Below are positions 9,901 through 20,555 of a stretch of 64,000 nt of DNA, one piece after another. Source of the stretch: Entoloma clypeatum (Eukaryota > Basidiomycota > Agaricomycetes > Agaricales > Entolomataceae); the NCBI GenBank assembly GCA_963565915.1, contig OY751496.1, forward strand, positions 1,550,001-1,614,000. The letters run 5' to 3'. The notes under the pieces were generated by a model. It was not told the origin of the DNA, ran no database searches, and was given only the letters and a program-made list of their open reading frames with translations. A program made the position numbers and the translations under genes. How positions within the stretch are numbered: position 1 is the stretch's first letter; each line of letters starts with the position of its first letter.

Positions 9901-11058
9901 TCAATGCAGTCGGCTGTCCAAGAGGTTTTCAACATCGTACTCCATTTCTTCTCCGACTACCGTCAGAGGTGGAGGAGAGCGGACTTGGCATCGGAAAGGG
10001 TCGTCGGGAACTAGTGAAAGTTTGACAACATGGAATACTGGGTGAACGTGGGACATGGAAGGGGGAAGGCGAAGTTCGTAGGCATGTGTTCCGACAGGTC
10101 GGACCACTGGGAAAGGGCCTACATATTGATGTGCAAGTTTTTTTGTGGGTCGGGTGGTTTTGAGGTCTGATGAGTCTAAAAAGACCTTGTCCCCTGGGCG
10201 GAATGTTGGAGTGGTGCTCCAATGCTGGTTGTAGTATCGCGCCATGTCATCTTTTGCCTTTGTCAGTGCTGCGCGAGCCTCCTCCAGAGCGGACTTCATC
10301 CACTCGCTGAAATCTGCTACCGCCTCGATCTCCATCCACTTCTCGTGAGGTTCGAATCCCATGTGCGGATGGTGGCCGGTGTCAATGTAGAATGTAGAGT
10401 AAAGGTAAATGAATAAGCGGTCCGATGAGTCAAAGAAATAACGAAGGTACAATGCAAGGGAAAAGTGCGTAACATACAAACCGGTAAGTCCGTAACACGC
10501 TGTAAAGACTGCACAGAAGTCCACCCAAGTCCGATAAGGCGGAGCACCGGTCCTCCGCTCCTGTCGGATAATGCGATCCGCAAAGCGTGCTGCGCATCCA
10601 CTCTTCATGAAAGATAAGGCCCAATAAATTTTAGCGTGGTCATCTGCGAACTGTTCCAGAGCCAGCCCCATAAACAATTCACAGGAGTTTAGAAAGGTCC
10701 AGCCATTTGCGCGCGATCCATCAAAGTCCAACGGATTGGCAGGTTTTGCTCGACGCACGCCCGGATTGGCCGGAGCGGGTATAATAGCGGGTGCGGGAGC
10801 AGGTGGGATAGGTGGCGGAGCTGGGGCAGGAATTGCGTTGAAGGCGAGGAGGAGTTGGTCAAGTTGAGTCGAGATATCAGCAAGAGTTTGACGTTGTTCC
10901 TGGAACTCATGCTCGAGCTGTTCAAGGCGATTGGGGTCGTCCATTACTATGCACGGAGCAGAATCACCAGTTACGGAGAGGTAATTAGAAGAACTGGAAG
11001 GGGTGTGAGATGTATCAGAGTTGGACGCGGACGAAGCTGCTCCAAAGCACGGAATCAT
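9901..11058 (-). CDS. Gyp-3 gag-integrase C-terminus fusion (open)
   Basis: 385-residue open frame made by an internal deletion. Residues 1 to about 170 are gag: a Ser-rich start, a coiled coil (EQLEHEFQEQRQTLADISTQL), a Pro/Ala linker and a capsid-like part (NGWTFLNSCELFMGLALEQF … IYWALSFMKSG). About 45 residues of unclear origin follow (…YVTHFSLALYLRYFF…). The rest is the integrase C-terminal region (TGHHPHMGFEP, ARYYNQHWSTTPTFRPGDKVFL, TKKLAHQYVGPFPVVRP, HPVFHV), ending before the chromodomain. Gyp-5 has the same gag. That the join stays open could be chance or could reflect a recent event. No function is known. Confidence 0.55.
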   Translation of the reverse strand: MIPCFGAASSASNSDTSHTPSSSSNYLSVTGDSAPCIVMDDPNRLEQLEHEFQEQRQTLADISTQLDQLLLAFNAIPAPAPPPIPPAPAPAIIPAPANPGVRRAKPANPLDFDGSRANGWTFLNSCELFMGLALEQFADDHAKIYWALSFMKSGCAARFADRIIRQERRTGAPPYRTWVDFCAVFTACYGLTGLYVTHFSLALYLRYFFDSSDRLFIYLYSTFYIDTGHHPHMGFEPHEKWMEIEAVADFSEWMKSALEEARAALTKAKDDMARYYNQHWSTTPTFRPGDKVFLDSSDLKTTRPTKKLAHQYVGPFPVVRPVGTHAYELRLPPSMSHVHPVFHVVKLSLVPDDPFRCQVRSPPPLTVVGEEMEYDVENLLDSRLH

Positions 11059-11105
11059 GACAACGATGCAATCGGACCCGGTCCAATTAGAAGAGAACTT
11101 TCTAC

Positions 11106-11528
11106 TGTAAGGGCGACCTTACGATCCAAGACTCAAACTCAGATACTTGCAAGGGAGATCCGAAGTTTAGATTGAGCAGTCTGATAAGTAATACAACACA
11201 CACCTTGCAAGGGAGATCCGAAGAGAAAGTTCTAAGGATTCCCCTGCAAGCTAGCAAGATAAATAGTAAAATGAGATATGAAATAAGAGATAAAACGAGA
11301 TGCATGAATGATGAGCAATGATTGGGAGTAGCGATGAAGGATGAATGGAAACAAGATGAATGATAGTACCTGCGATCCGACACACAGAGTAGCGGATGGG
11401 GGTGGAGTCGTCGGATGTGGAGAGGTGGATAAGATGTTGGAGACAGCGGATACGATCGGAGGACGTTGGAGATGGTGGAAAGGAAGAAAGGAAAGGAAAA
11501 GTGAAAAGTGAAAGTGGTTGCCCTTACA
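11106..11528 (-). repeat. Gyp-3 5' LTR
   Basis: 423 bases with the same terminal inverted repeat (TGTAAGGGC … GCCCTTACA). The sequence after it on the minus strand (GTAGAAAGTTCTCT) is shared with Gyp-5 and should be the primer-binding region. Confidence 0.85.
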
Positions 11529-11965
11529 GCACCGGCTTTTTCCTGAAGCTTGCAGGTGCTTCTGTAGGCTGGACTTGTCATCTACAAAAAACCATTGCTC
11601 ACTCATCTACTGAAGCAGAGTACATGACAATGTCCGATTGCAGCCGCCAAGTAAAATGGATAATCCGACTCTTCCAGGAGATTGGCTTCCTAATCTGGAA
11701 TGTCCCAATCTATGCCGACAATCATGGCTCGATCTTTATTGGGAACAACCCTGTACAGGAATGCTGTACTAAATATATCGATCTGAGATATCATGTCATC
11801 TGAGAATACATCTCTTGTGGATTGATCACTGTAGAGTACATTGAAGGCACATCCAATCCCACGGATATGCTAACTAAAAATCTTAGTCGGGAACTCTTTG
11901 AAAGATGTCGCCAACATTTAGGCTTGACATTTTTATAAATCCAATGTATACACATCAAGGGGGAC
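11529..11965 (+). pseudogene. Cop-1 RNase H fragment (copia)
   Basis: C-terminal end of a Ty1/copia polyprotein. It carries the RNase H signature KTIAHSSTEAEYM, then NVPIYADNHGSIFIGNNPV and KYIDLRYHVI, which correspond to the family's STEAEY, ADN and KHIDxRYHF blocks. A TGA at about 11801-11803 interrupts it where the family continues (REYI), and the reading goes on to LTKNLSRELFERC near 11900. A short polypurine tract (CAAGGGGGAC, about 11956-11965) leads into the LTR. The 5' part is missing, replaced by Gyp-3. Confidence 0.85.
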
Positions 11966-12598
11966 TGTTGAACGAATTCCACTCCTATAGATATTTCATC
12001 TATAGCGTCATGTGCCCAATCCCATGACATACAAATAATGTACAAATAAGTAGACTAGTATATAAGACTATCCTTATTCTGTTAAAGTGCAATATTTGTG
12101 ATAAAACACTTTATTACATGTCAAGGAACATTCTACAATATAGTACATATAGAGTTATATATAAAATAGCAAAAACGCGATATAGTGGACACCTAGAATC
12201 ACGCCTCATGCGTTTCTGTACCAAACAGTAGCATACAGAACCAGAATCCAACTATGTCCCGGACTGGGACACATTACTGCTTTTGCAAACTTGCGAAACA
12301 CAGAACTATTAACAAACTCTGTGAATTGGTGAATTGCAGACTATTCTTGACATCATATCTGACTAGTGCTATCACTAGTAGTGCTTTGACTTGATTGGTT
12401 TAACATATTCTCTGTGCAATATAACACTCTTACCGAGTAACCCCCATCTTGCAAACACCTCACAAGGTTAGTAGTAAGGTTCCCCTCTATTGTAGATACA
12501 CGATCCATAGCACGTAGCGTAGAGTACACTAGGACTGCAAGACGACACATCTGCTGTGATCACCTCCAGCATTGATGTGATTGTATGCTGTTCCAACA
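11966..12598 (+). repeat. Cop-1 3' LTR
   Basis: 633 bases, starting TGTTGAAC and ending GTTCCAACA. Contains TATATAAGAC-like promoter sequence near 12055. It follows the copia polypurine tract directly. The downstream flank is a gypsy remnant. Confidence 0.8.
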
Positions 12599-12609
12599 CA
12601 GGGAAGGGA

Positions 12610-12840
12610 CTAGAGTGGGGAACTTGGTGTGTGATTGACTGATGAGGTTGATACTGTTATGGATTTCAAATGTTGTCTTTTATCGTTCTGAACATTAGTT
12701 TGAGGTTCCCATGTGTTCTCTTCTGGGCCATATCCTTCCCACTGGACGAGGGACTGGATCTTTCTCTGGAACCTTTGAGAGTCTAGGATCATAGACACGT
12801 GGTACTCTTCTTGTCCTTCGACAATCCGACACAAGGAACT
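12610..12840 (-). pseudogene. Gypsy chromodomain remnant
   Basis: Short minus-strand piece encoding LVQWEGYGPEENTWEPQTNVQN, a chromodomain core, preceded by the linker EEYHVSMILDSQRFQRKIQS. No LTR or other domain accompanies it. It is probably the target into which Cop-1 or Gyp-4 went. Confidence 0.75.
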
Positions 12841-12884
12841 ATTGTTCTAACAACTTCGAATCCTCCCCCACTCAACCTCTCATA

Positions 12885-13952
12885 ATGGCAGAAGGAACCA
12901 ACACCCAGTTTGAGGAAGAATTCCAACAACATGCGCCCACTCTCTTACCTCCATTTGATCATGTCCCCCCCCCCCCCCACACCACAAAATAACAACCATG
13001 GAAGGAAGTTAGAAGTTGCTGCGGACCCCGGCAAATACAATGAATCCAAAGCAATGTTCACAGTATGGTGGACAAAGATGCTCACTTGGCTCAGGGTCAA
13101 CAAGAACTCTTTAATGGAGAAGAAGAAGTCTGCATCGCAGTATGGTCGCACTTGGAAGGACCCATGGCAGGAGTATATGGGGAAACCCAATTAAACCAAT
13201 GTATAAAATCAGAAGATTGGCCAACGTACAAAGAATTGGTCAGAGAAATCACAACTAGGTTTCGTCCCACCACTGAGATCAAATGGGCCTGGTCCAAAAT
13301 TGAGAGCTTTAAGCAAGGTTCAATAAAGACCGATGATTGGATCACACAATTCGGGACCCCGGTGATCAAGGGAAAGATTGAGGAAAGGCACAGTGTGACC
13401 CTTTTGGAAAGGAACACCAAGGATTCAATTGTGCAACAACTCTTCCAGCAGAAAAGGAGAAAGTCCACGGTGCAGGGCACATGTGAAGAAATTTTGGCAA
13501 TCGGCAGAGCAGAAGAGACCTTTGCAGCAAGACCAGGCATGAGGACTGGCAATAACTTTGGACAACAACGTAACACATGGGGCAATCGGCCCACATATGG
13601 GCAACAACAGAATGGGGGGTACCGTCCTCAACAAAATGGTCAACAACAACAACAACAACAACCACGACATGACCCAAATGCAATGGATGTCAACAGAAAC
13701 CAGAGGCGCGCCCCTGGAAATTGTTATAACTGCGGAGGAAAGGGGCATTTCGCCTGAGATTGCAGATGGCTGCAACACAGAGTACAAGCGGCAATGATTG
13801 AGCAGATTGATGAGCAGGAGGAAGAAGAAATTTTGAGACAGATTAATGCAAGGTGGCAAGCACGCCAAGCTAATAACAGACAACAGAATCAACCGGCTCA
13901 GAACAATGGACAGGCTGCTGTGCAGCAGGGTTTTGTGAACATCAACCAGTAA
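12885..13952 (+). pseudogene. Gyp-4 gag
   Basis: Starts MAEGTNTQFEEEF. A run of C at 12966-12978 encodes polyproline, and a frame change near 13100 separates it from the capsid part (WPTYKELVREITTRF … KTDDWITQFGTPVIKGK … SIVQQLFQQKRR). A Gln/Asn-rich stretch with a (CAA)n tract follows, then a zinc knuckle CYNCGGKGHFA whose next codon is TGA at 13755-13757, where Gyp-6 has CGA (Arg). The end NINQ matches Gyp-6. The gene cannot give an intact nucleocapsid. Confidence 0.85.
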
Positions 13953-14077
13953 ATCCCCCGCTGGCTCTGACAAATTGATGCAAACAATTACCTATAGACT
14001 CTTACATACATAAAGACACTATAAAATCTTGGTTTCAAACACTTACGGACGCAGCAGTTACATACAATAACATACTA

Positions 14078-17000
14078 TTGGACAAACCCAAAAAGGTAAA
14101 AACCCAAAAAAATAGCACAGATAAATTGGACTTAGATACACTTGTAAATTTTATCATTGGGGAGCCCTCGGCAACAAGGCTTGGTTCGTTCCCTATGGAT
14201 GAATGCTTAATTCCCTGTTGTGATGAATCAGATAACTTATCTAGGCAAACAGACTCTATGAGGGAACCATCTTTTATTCAATCCGCTTCTTTGGAAAAGG
14301 AGCTTATGATGAAAATCACACTGGAAATGTTGCAGGATAAACACACCTTTGACATTGATGCATTATTAGACTCAGGGGCGACAGGAATGTTCATTGATCT
14401 GGACTTTGCCAAAAAGAACAACATTAAATTAAGGAAACTACCTTTTCCTATTTGAGTCTACAACATTGATGGTGTGCTTAACCAAGGAGGTTCAATCACG
14501 CATGAAGCAGTCATGGCTATGTGGTATAAAGGACACATGGAAATAGCAGTGTTTGAAGCATGCAACCTAGGGAAGGCTAAGATTATTGTCGGACACACTT
14601 GGCTGAAACACCATAATCCAGAAATCAATTGGAAAAAAGCAGAGATCAAGCTATCAAGATGTCCTGAGGAATGTGGCATGCGTCAAACATGTTCTTTAAA
14701 TAAAACTGCAAGAACCAGATGGGGTGGAAGAATTGAAGAAGTAATAGAAGGAAACAAGGAAGAAGTGGAAGAGAAAGTGATCCATATGCTCAGGGCAGCT
14801 AAAGGAGAAACCTCAGATGAAACACCGGCGGATCAGGCAGTCCCTCGGAAATACCATAAATATTCATCAGTTTTCGAAAAGAAAGCATTGGAAAAGGTTA
14901 CCAGTCAGAAAGCCATGGGATCATGCCATAGACCTAAAGCCAGATTTCATACCAAAAAAGGCCAAAGTCTATCCCTTATCGCTGGATGAAAGGAAAGAAG
15001 TATCTGAATTCATGAATGATCAGTTGTGTAAAGGATATATCTGACCTACCAAGTCACCGCAAACTTTGCCAGTGTTCTTTGTATCTAAAAAAGATGGAAA
15101 GAAAAGGATGGTACAGGATTACCAACATATTAACAGCTGGACTGTTCACAATAATTATCCACTCCCATTGATTCTGGAATTGATCAATAAATTAAAGGGA
15201 AAGAAAAGGTTTACCAAGATGGATCTCAGATGGGGGTACAACAATGTACGCATCAAGGAAGGAGATGAGTGGAAGGCGGCATTTACAACCCCGGATGGAG
15301 CCTTCGAACCAATGGTTATGTTCTTTGGATTAAATAACTCTCCAAGCACATTTCAAGCTATGATGAACGATATTTTTAGAGACTTGATCAAGGAGACGTG
15401 GTTATCTATATCAATGATATATTAGTAGCAACTGAAGGAGAAAAAGGACACAGTGAAATCATGGAGAAAATTCTAAAAAGATTACGGGAAAACGACTTAT
15501 TCTTACAACCAGGAAAATGTTTCTTTGACAGAGACAAAATAGAACGGAATTCGAATGGACCCTTTAAAAGTAGACACTATCAAACAATGGCCGAGACCAA
15601 CGAAGGTCAAGGAAGTCCAGTCATTTCTAGGATTAGCCAATTTCTATCAGAGATTCATCAAAGACTTCTCTAAAGTGGCAGGGCCATTACATAAATTAAC
15701 AAGGAAGAAAACAATCTGGAATTGGAAAGAGAAACAGGAGGAAGTGTTTGATATGCTAAAGAAATTATTCACAGAAGCACCCATATTAGTATCCCCCGAT
15801 CCAGATTGGAAGTTGAGAGTAGAATCAGATGCATCGGACTTCGCTACTGGAGTGATTCTATCTATGGAATGTGAGGATGAGAAATGGAGGCCATGTGCCT
15901 TTCTATCTAAAGGATTAAATGGTGTTGAATGAACTTACAACATACATGACAAAGAAATGGGCATAATTCGAGTGCTAGAAGCATGGAGACACCACCTTGA
16001 AGGAGCCAAACATGAGGTCGAGATCTGGACTGATCATAAAAACCTTGAGTACTTCATGCAGGGATGAAAGCTTAATCGCAGACAAGCATGCTGGGTGTTG
16101 TATCTAACACATTTCAACTTTAAATTAATACACAAGGCTGGCACATCAATGGGAAAGGCGGATGCTCTTTCAAGAAGAGTCAATCATAGAAAGGGGGTGG
16201 AAAATGACAATGAAGATGTAACATTATTGAAACCAGAATACTTCCACTTACGAGCAATGGATCGAGGTCACATACTTATTGATGGAGAAGAAAGTAAACT
16301 ATTAAAGCACGTCAGGGATGCCAAGGAGTTTGATGAACAAGTGTTGAAAGCAGTGGAAGAGTTAAAAAAAACGAATACCAAAACATTGCACACTGATGAA
16401 TGGCACGAAGAGCAGGGACTCTGATTACATAGAGAAAAGGTTTACGTTCCAAAGAATCAGGAACTCAGGGAGGAAATAATTAAATTACACCACGACAACC
16501 CAGTTGCAGGACACCCAGGGCAGTGGAAAACCCTGGAATTGGTAACACATAATTATTGGTGGCCTGGGATTACAAACATGGTCAAAACATACATTGAGGG
16601 CTGCGACAGATGTCAATGATCAAAGAACATGCCTCAACCGCTAGCCGGTAAATTAAAAGCAAACACAGAACATGCAGGACCATGGAAACACATTACAGCA
16701 GACTTTATTGTAGGACTCTCAGAAGCTCAAGGGTACAATGCGGTACTAGTTGTGCCTTGCAGATCAACCAAGCAATCACACTTTATTAAAACATGCAATG
16801 AAGTCTCAGCAGAAGGATTAGCTAAACTATATCAAGATGAAGTCTGGAAACTTCATGGACTTCCAGAATTGTTAACGTCAGATCGTGGACCACAATTTGC
16901 AACAGCATTTATGAAGAAACTAAATACAATATTGGGAATTACAACTAAATTATCAATGGCGATCATCCACAGACAGACAGACAGATGGAACACATCAACC

Positions 17001-17431
17001 AGGAGTTGGAGCAATATCTAAGATCATTTATCTCCCATCAGCAGACAGATTGGCCCAAATGGATGGCAACCACGGAGTTCATCTATAATAATAAAATTCA
17101 CATGGCAACTCAGTTTTCGCCATTCTATGTAAATTATGTGTTTAACCCTAGGATGGGCATGGAGCCCCAGAGGGTGGAAAAATCAGAACCGGCCAAAGAA
17201 TTCACTGAGTGAATGAAGAAAATCCATGAGGAAGCAGAAGTGGCATTAGTAAAAATGAGAGAGGAAATGGAACAGTATGCAAACTTGAAAAGAAGTGATG
17301 CGCTGGTCTACAAAGTTGGCGACAAAGTCTGGTTATCAACAAAAGATCTAAAGTTGAACCGACCATTAAAGAAACTTGCTGAATGATGATCAGGCCCTAT
17401 GCCATAACCAAAATTATTTCATATTCACAGG
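14078..17431 (+). pseudogene. Gyp-4 protease-RT-RNaseH-integrase
   Basis: Protease ALLDSGATGMFIDLDFAKK near 14370; RT from about 15050 ([33 protein letters not shown]); polymerase box YIND instead of YIDD near 15405; RNase H ([32 protein letters not shown]); integrase finger (HDNPVAGHPGQ … CDRC) and core (ITADFIVG, TSDRGPQF). In-frame stops are all TGA, at sites such as KGYI*PTK, GVE*TYN, RCQ*SKN, EFTE*MKK and LAE**SGP, where relatives have Arg or Trp. One base is missing near 15397, about 25 bases are missing near 15548, and there is another frame change near 16960. It is dead. Confidence 0.9.
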
Positions 17432-18553
17432 GATAAATCTGGTGGCTTTGGTAAAACGGTCAACTGTGACCATAATGCCATCATATCCTTGCGACATAGG
17501 GAGTGGTCCAATCAGGTCTATCGAAACTACATCCCATGGCCCTCTGGGGATTTTGTTTGGTACTAGGGTGCTCGAGGTGCAATCTGTTGTGATTTGGTCA
17601 TCTGACAGACCTCACATCCCTTGACATAATGTAATAACACCATTCTGCTCTCTCCACTCAGCTGCTCCAGTATCCAACCTTCTTTATTTGTCAAACCTCG
17701 CATGTCCTGAATCTTCTTCAGAAGTTCGTGATAAATCCCCTCCAAGGTGAAGTTTGAAGAACAAAAATGTTCTGGTTTCAGAAGTATGACGTTTTTGTTA
17801 TCTTTCTCCCCCGTCTCATGGTCTGGTCATCTCAACAGGGCATCGGCTTTGCTCATAGAGTTTCCTGGCTGGTGTTCAAGAGTGAAATCATAGTCCTGTA
17901 AGTCTGAAACCCATCGCACTTGACGTCAGTTTAATTTTTGTGGTTTTTGAAAATATTCCAGATTTTTATGATCTGTCCAGATCTCAAATGGTTCCTTAGT
18001 TTCGCAAAGGTACTGTCACCACTCTGCCAGTCCGGACATGATAGCTAAAAGTTCATGATCATAAACTTCATAGTTTCATTCTGCCTCATTAAAGGATCGA
18101 GACATAAATGCAACCGGTTTCTATTTTCCATCTGGCTGTTGTTGTGACAATACCCCTCCAATTGCGTGTCCTGAGGCATCTACTTCCATGCAGAATTTGC
18201 CAAGGTCTTGAGGCAGTATCAAAATGGACGATGCAGTAATACACTTTTTGAGCTTGTAAAACGCATTATGTTGCATGGTGGTCCATCACCATTCAGCTTT
18301 GCCCATCAGTTCCGTCAATGGTTTCGTTATTCGAGAGAAACCCTTGATAAACCGCTGGTAATGTTTGTGCTCCTCTAATTTTTGAAGTATATGGTTGACT
18401 AATTTTCAGTGTGAGTCCATATCAGACATGAAAATCAGAATGTCATCTATGTACACAATGACATGGCCCTTATGGATTTTCTCTTTGAATAATGTGTTCA
18501 TCATAGTTTGAAAGGTGGCGGGTGAATTACAGAGTCTGAAGAACATAACCAAC
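17432..18553 (-). pseudogene. Inverted pol fragment of another gypsy inside Gyp-4
   Basis: About 1.1 kb on the minus strand that begins inside RT (MFFRLCNSPATFQTMM, VIVYIDDILIF with both aspartates kept), runs through RNase H ([27 protein letters not shown]) and the integrase finger (CEVCQMTKSQQ), and ends just after the first integrase Asp (VSIDLIGPLP … VTVDRFTKATRF). It has no LTR on either side and sits between two halves of Gyp-4 integrase that otherwise join with little loss. Stops are present. How a piece lacking ends moved is unclear; template switching during reverse transcription or DNA repair filler are both possible. Confidence 0.75.
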
Positions 18554-18962
18554 ACATGCCATGGAACTTAAATTACCAAAAACTTGGAAAATCCACCTGG
18601 GTATCAATGTATCATGGGTCCGGCTATTTAAAGAACCACTCTTTAAATCACAAAGGATGCAGGTGCCAAACCCTATAGTAATCAATAGCAAAGAGGTTGC
18701 TAAAGTTATTGACTCAAGATTGAAGAGAGGAAAGCTGGAATATTTAGTGCAATGGGAAGGTCTGACTCCGGATCACAACATGTGGAAACCCAAGGAACAC
18801 CTAGAACATTCACAAGAATCAATCAAAGACTTCTATAAATTAAACCTGAATGCTCCCTGGCGCTTATGCGCAAATATCTTTGAAGGATTAAAATTTAAAC
18901 TTTATGAAAACTTCACAGACACCCCTGATGACATCATATCTCACCTGGAAGTTGAGATCTAG
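18554..18962 (+). pseudogene. Gyp-4 integrase end and chromodomain
   Basis: Encodes MELKLPKTWKIHLGINVSWV and a chromodomain (VAKVIDSRLKRGKLEYLVQW EGLTPDHNMWKPKEHL), ending at 18960-18962. It is the continuation of Gyp-4 after the inverted fragment. The stop is followed by the polypurine tract AGAAAGAGGG before the LTR. Confidence 0.85.
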
Positions 18963-18973
18963 AAAGAGGGTAA

Positions 18974-19244
18974 TGTTATGATCGTACTTTCACTTTTCAC
19001 CTTATCTAATCTCATCTCATCTTATCTAATCTACATTCTTATCATATCTTATCATATCTCATCATATCTATGGCTGCGCAGCACATGTATTACAGTCTAT
19101 AGCCCACTTTCTTTTGTATTTGTCAGCTTGTTCTCTTGAGATTCCTGATGGGTCTCTTGGCAATACAGCCTTTCTTCATCATTCCATATTCCACATCTTA
19201 AGTTCAACCGTTTGAACGTCATTTGACTTAGTGTTGGCTCAACA
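18974..19244 (+). repeat. Gyp-4 3' LTR
   Basis: 271 bases, TGTTATGATCG … GGCTCAACA. The same family occurs as the 5' LTR of Gyp-6 (38060-38345) and as a solo LTR at 50216-50502. Contains many TTATCTAATC-like words and the shared block GGGTCTCTTGGCAATACAG. Confidence 0.9.
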
Positions 19245-19499
19245 GAATGTAGAACAGCATGGAGCATCTGGGTGTATGCATGAAGGCTCAATTGATCCTT
19301 TTCCTGATTCAAGGTCAACACTGAACAATTGAATAGATTTTGGACAAATAAAATACCGGAAAGCCATCCTCTCAAATTTCTTCCTTAGGGATCCTGCTCA
19401 GATCAGCTTCAGTCCTTCCTGCATGACCATTTGGCCCTGTTGTATAGATAGTCTCATAAGAAAGGTGAATCATTAGGAATCTTATATCAAAGGGTGAAT
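19245..19499. other. Unassigned flank
   Basis: About 255 bases between the Gyp-4 LTR and the LINE-X target duplication. No frame, motif or repeat that I recognise. Confidence 0.5.
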
Positions 19500-20289
19500 G
19501 ACTCACTGTAATTTCATCGCTTCTTGATCCGCTACCACCATGTGCACAGCCGCCAGTGGAGCCAACACCTCGCTTTATCGCCACATTGCGCGACATCCAG
19601 CACTCTGATTGGTATCAAAACACTCTCCAGGCCTCCTCCCTGTCATTGTTTATACAATGGCATCGAGATCAGGCCGATCCAGAGGTCGGGGGGGTCGGGG
19701 GGGGGGCACCTGCTCCCTCTCGTGCTCCAACTCCCAGCCTTTCGCAACAGGATGAATCCATGTGGAGTGAACTCCCCCAGGAGCCGTCCACTCTCTCTAG
19801 CATGACCAACTGGCACTACGAAACCTCCGCCGAACATAATGCTTGCTCCCAAGCTGAAGCTCGTGCTCGCACTCCACCATCTGCAAGTGTGTCCCCTCAA
19901 GTCCGAAAGAAGGCCCGACAGGGGTCAAGCCCCGGCTCCCCCTCTCCCTCTCCTCCTCCTCTGTCCTCTCTCGAGCAAGTTACCGCCCTCTTGCCCCTCC
20001 TAGGATCTGTGGTTGAACGCCTGGATCAATTTATTCAGAATAACTCCTCTGGCGCTGGGGCGGTTCCCAACAGCGTCGACATTGAAGCGGCCACCCAGGT
20101 CTTTGGCTATCTGGTAGAGTGGGTGAGTAAACCCGAGACTCTCCAACATTTTCGTGACAATCCAGGTGCGAAGGACCTTTTTGGTCCTGTCTACCAACAC
20201 ATGGCGATGAAGTTTAATGACATCGGCCTTTACACCCTGGCGGAAGCTGTGGCTGCTTTGCCTCTCCCTTCCCCTCCTCTGACACGTTG
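19500..20289 (+). mobile_element. LINE-X 5' part with its 5' target duplication
   Basis: GACTCACTGTAATTT at 19500-19514 is followed by the start of a non-LTR retrotransposon. The open frame from about 19556 (no ATG; first codon GTG) encodes an ORF1 start: FIATLRDIQHSDWYQNTLQ, a Pro/Ser linker, and SVDIEAATQVFGYLVEW … LFGPVYQHMAMKFNDIGLYT. It breaks off at 20287 inside LPSPPLTR and joins copia integrase. Over the shared 193 bases it differs from LINE-C by about nine changes, mostly transitions. The same 15-base duplication follows the poly(A) end of the LINE at 51966, in inverted orientation, so the 3' end of this insertion is probably there. Confidence 0.7.
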
Positions 20290-20555
20290 AAACGCTGGGA
20301 CAATTTGACATCTGACTGTCCACGACTCTCCTCAGTTGAATGGAGCCGCCGAATGCAGCCACCGAACGCACATTGAGCGAGCATGCTGTATGATAATTGG
20401 CGCAGGTCTAACTCAAAACCTATGGGGCGAAGCCGTCCGCCACAGCGTTTGGATCGGTGCCAGGGTCCCCTCTCATGCAACACCTGAATTCATCGCGCCT
20501 ATTGAAAAAGCGACAGGGCGCAAACCTGACTTCAGGGGTTTGCTGGAGTGGGGAG
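20290..20555 (+). pseudogene. Cop-3 integrase fragment
   Basis: Encodes HLTVHDSPQLNGAAECSHRTH IERACCMIIGAGL and LWGEAVRHSVWIGARVPSHAT, the third catalytic block of a copia integrase (family NGxAER), with the Glu kept here. It begins abruptly at the LINE-X junction and is interrupted by LINE-C; the reading resumes at 22289. Confidence 0.8.

Larger units (their letters stand above)
9291..11528 (-). mobile_element. Gyp-3, internally deleted gypsy element
   Basis: Two LTRs of the TGTAAGGGCAACC family (9291-9700 and 11106-11528) enclose only 1.4 kb. Inside, on the minus strand, gag is joined to the end of integrase, and a polypurine tract (AAGGGGGGG, complement of about 9702-9712) adjoins the 9291 LTR. 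Protease, RT, RNase H and the integrase core are absent. The bases next to the two ends (CTGTG and GCACC) do not match, and the two flanks are different elements (Helitron left, copia right), so this may be a recombinant of two insertions. Confidence 0.75.
12841..19244 (+). mobile_element. Gyp-4, decayed gypsy element with 3' LTR
   Basis: Plus-strand Ty3/gypsy element with gag, protease, RT, RNase H, integrase, chromodomain and a 3' LTR, but no 5' LTR (the upstream neighbour is another element). It is related to Gyp-6 (gag and protease align closely). It carries about ten in-frame TGA codons and several frameshifts, and a foreign inverted pol segment at about 17432-18553. Confidence 0.85.

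Noticed and set aside
9291..11528. Gyp-3 as a simple single insertion
   Set aside because: The five-base flanks (CTGTG and GCACC) differ, the LTRs differ by a 36-base block, and the two flanking elements are unrelated, so I do not claim a target duplication.
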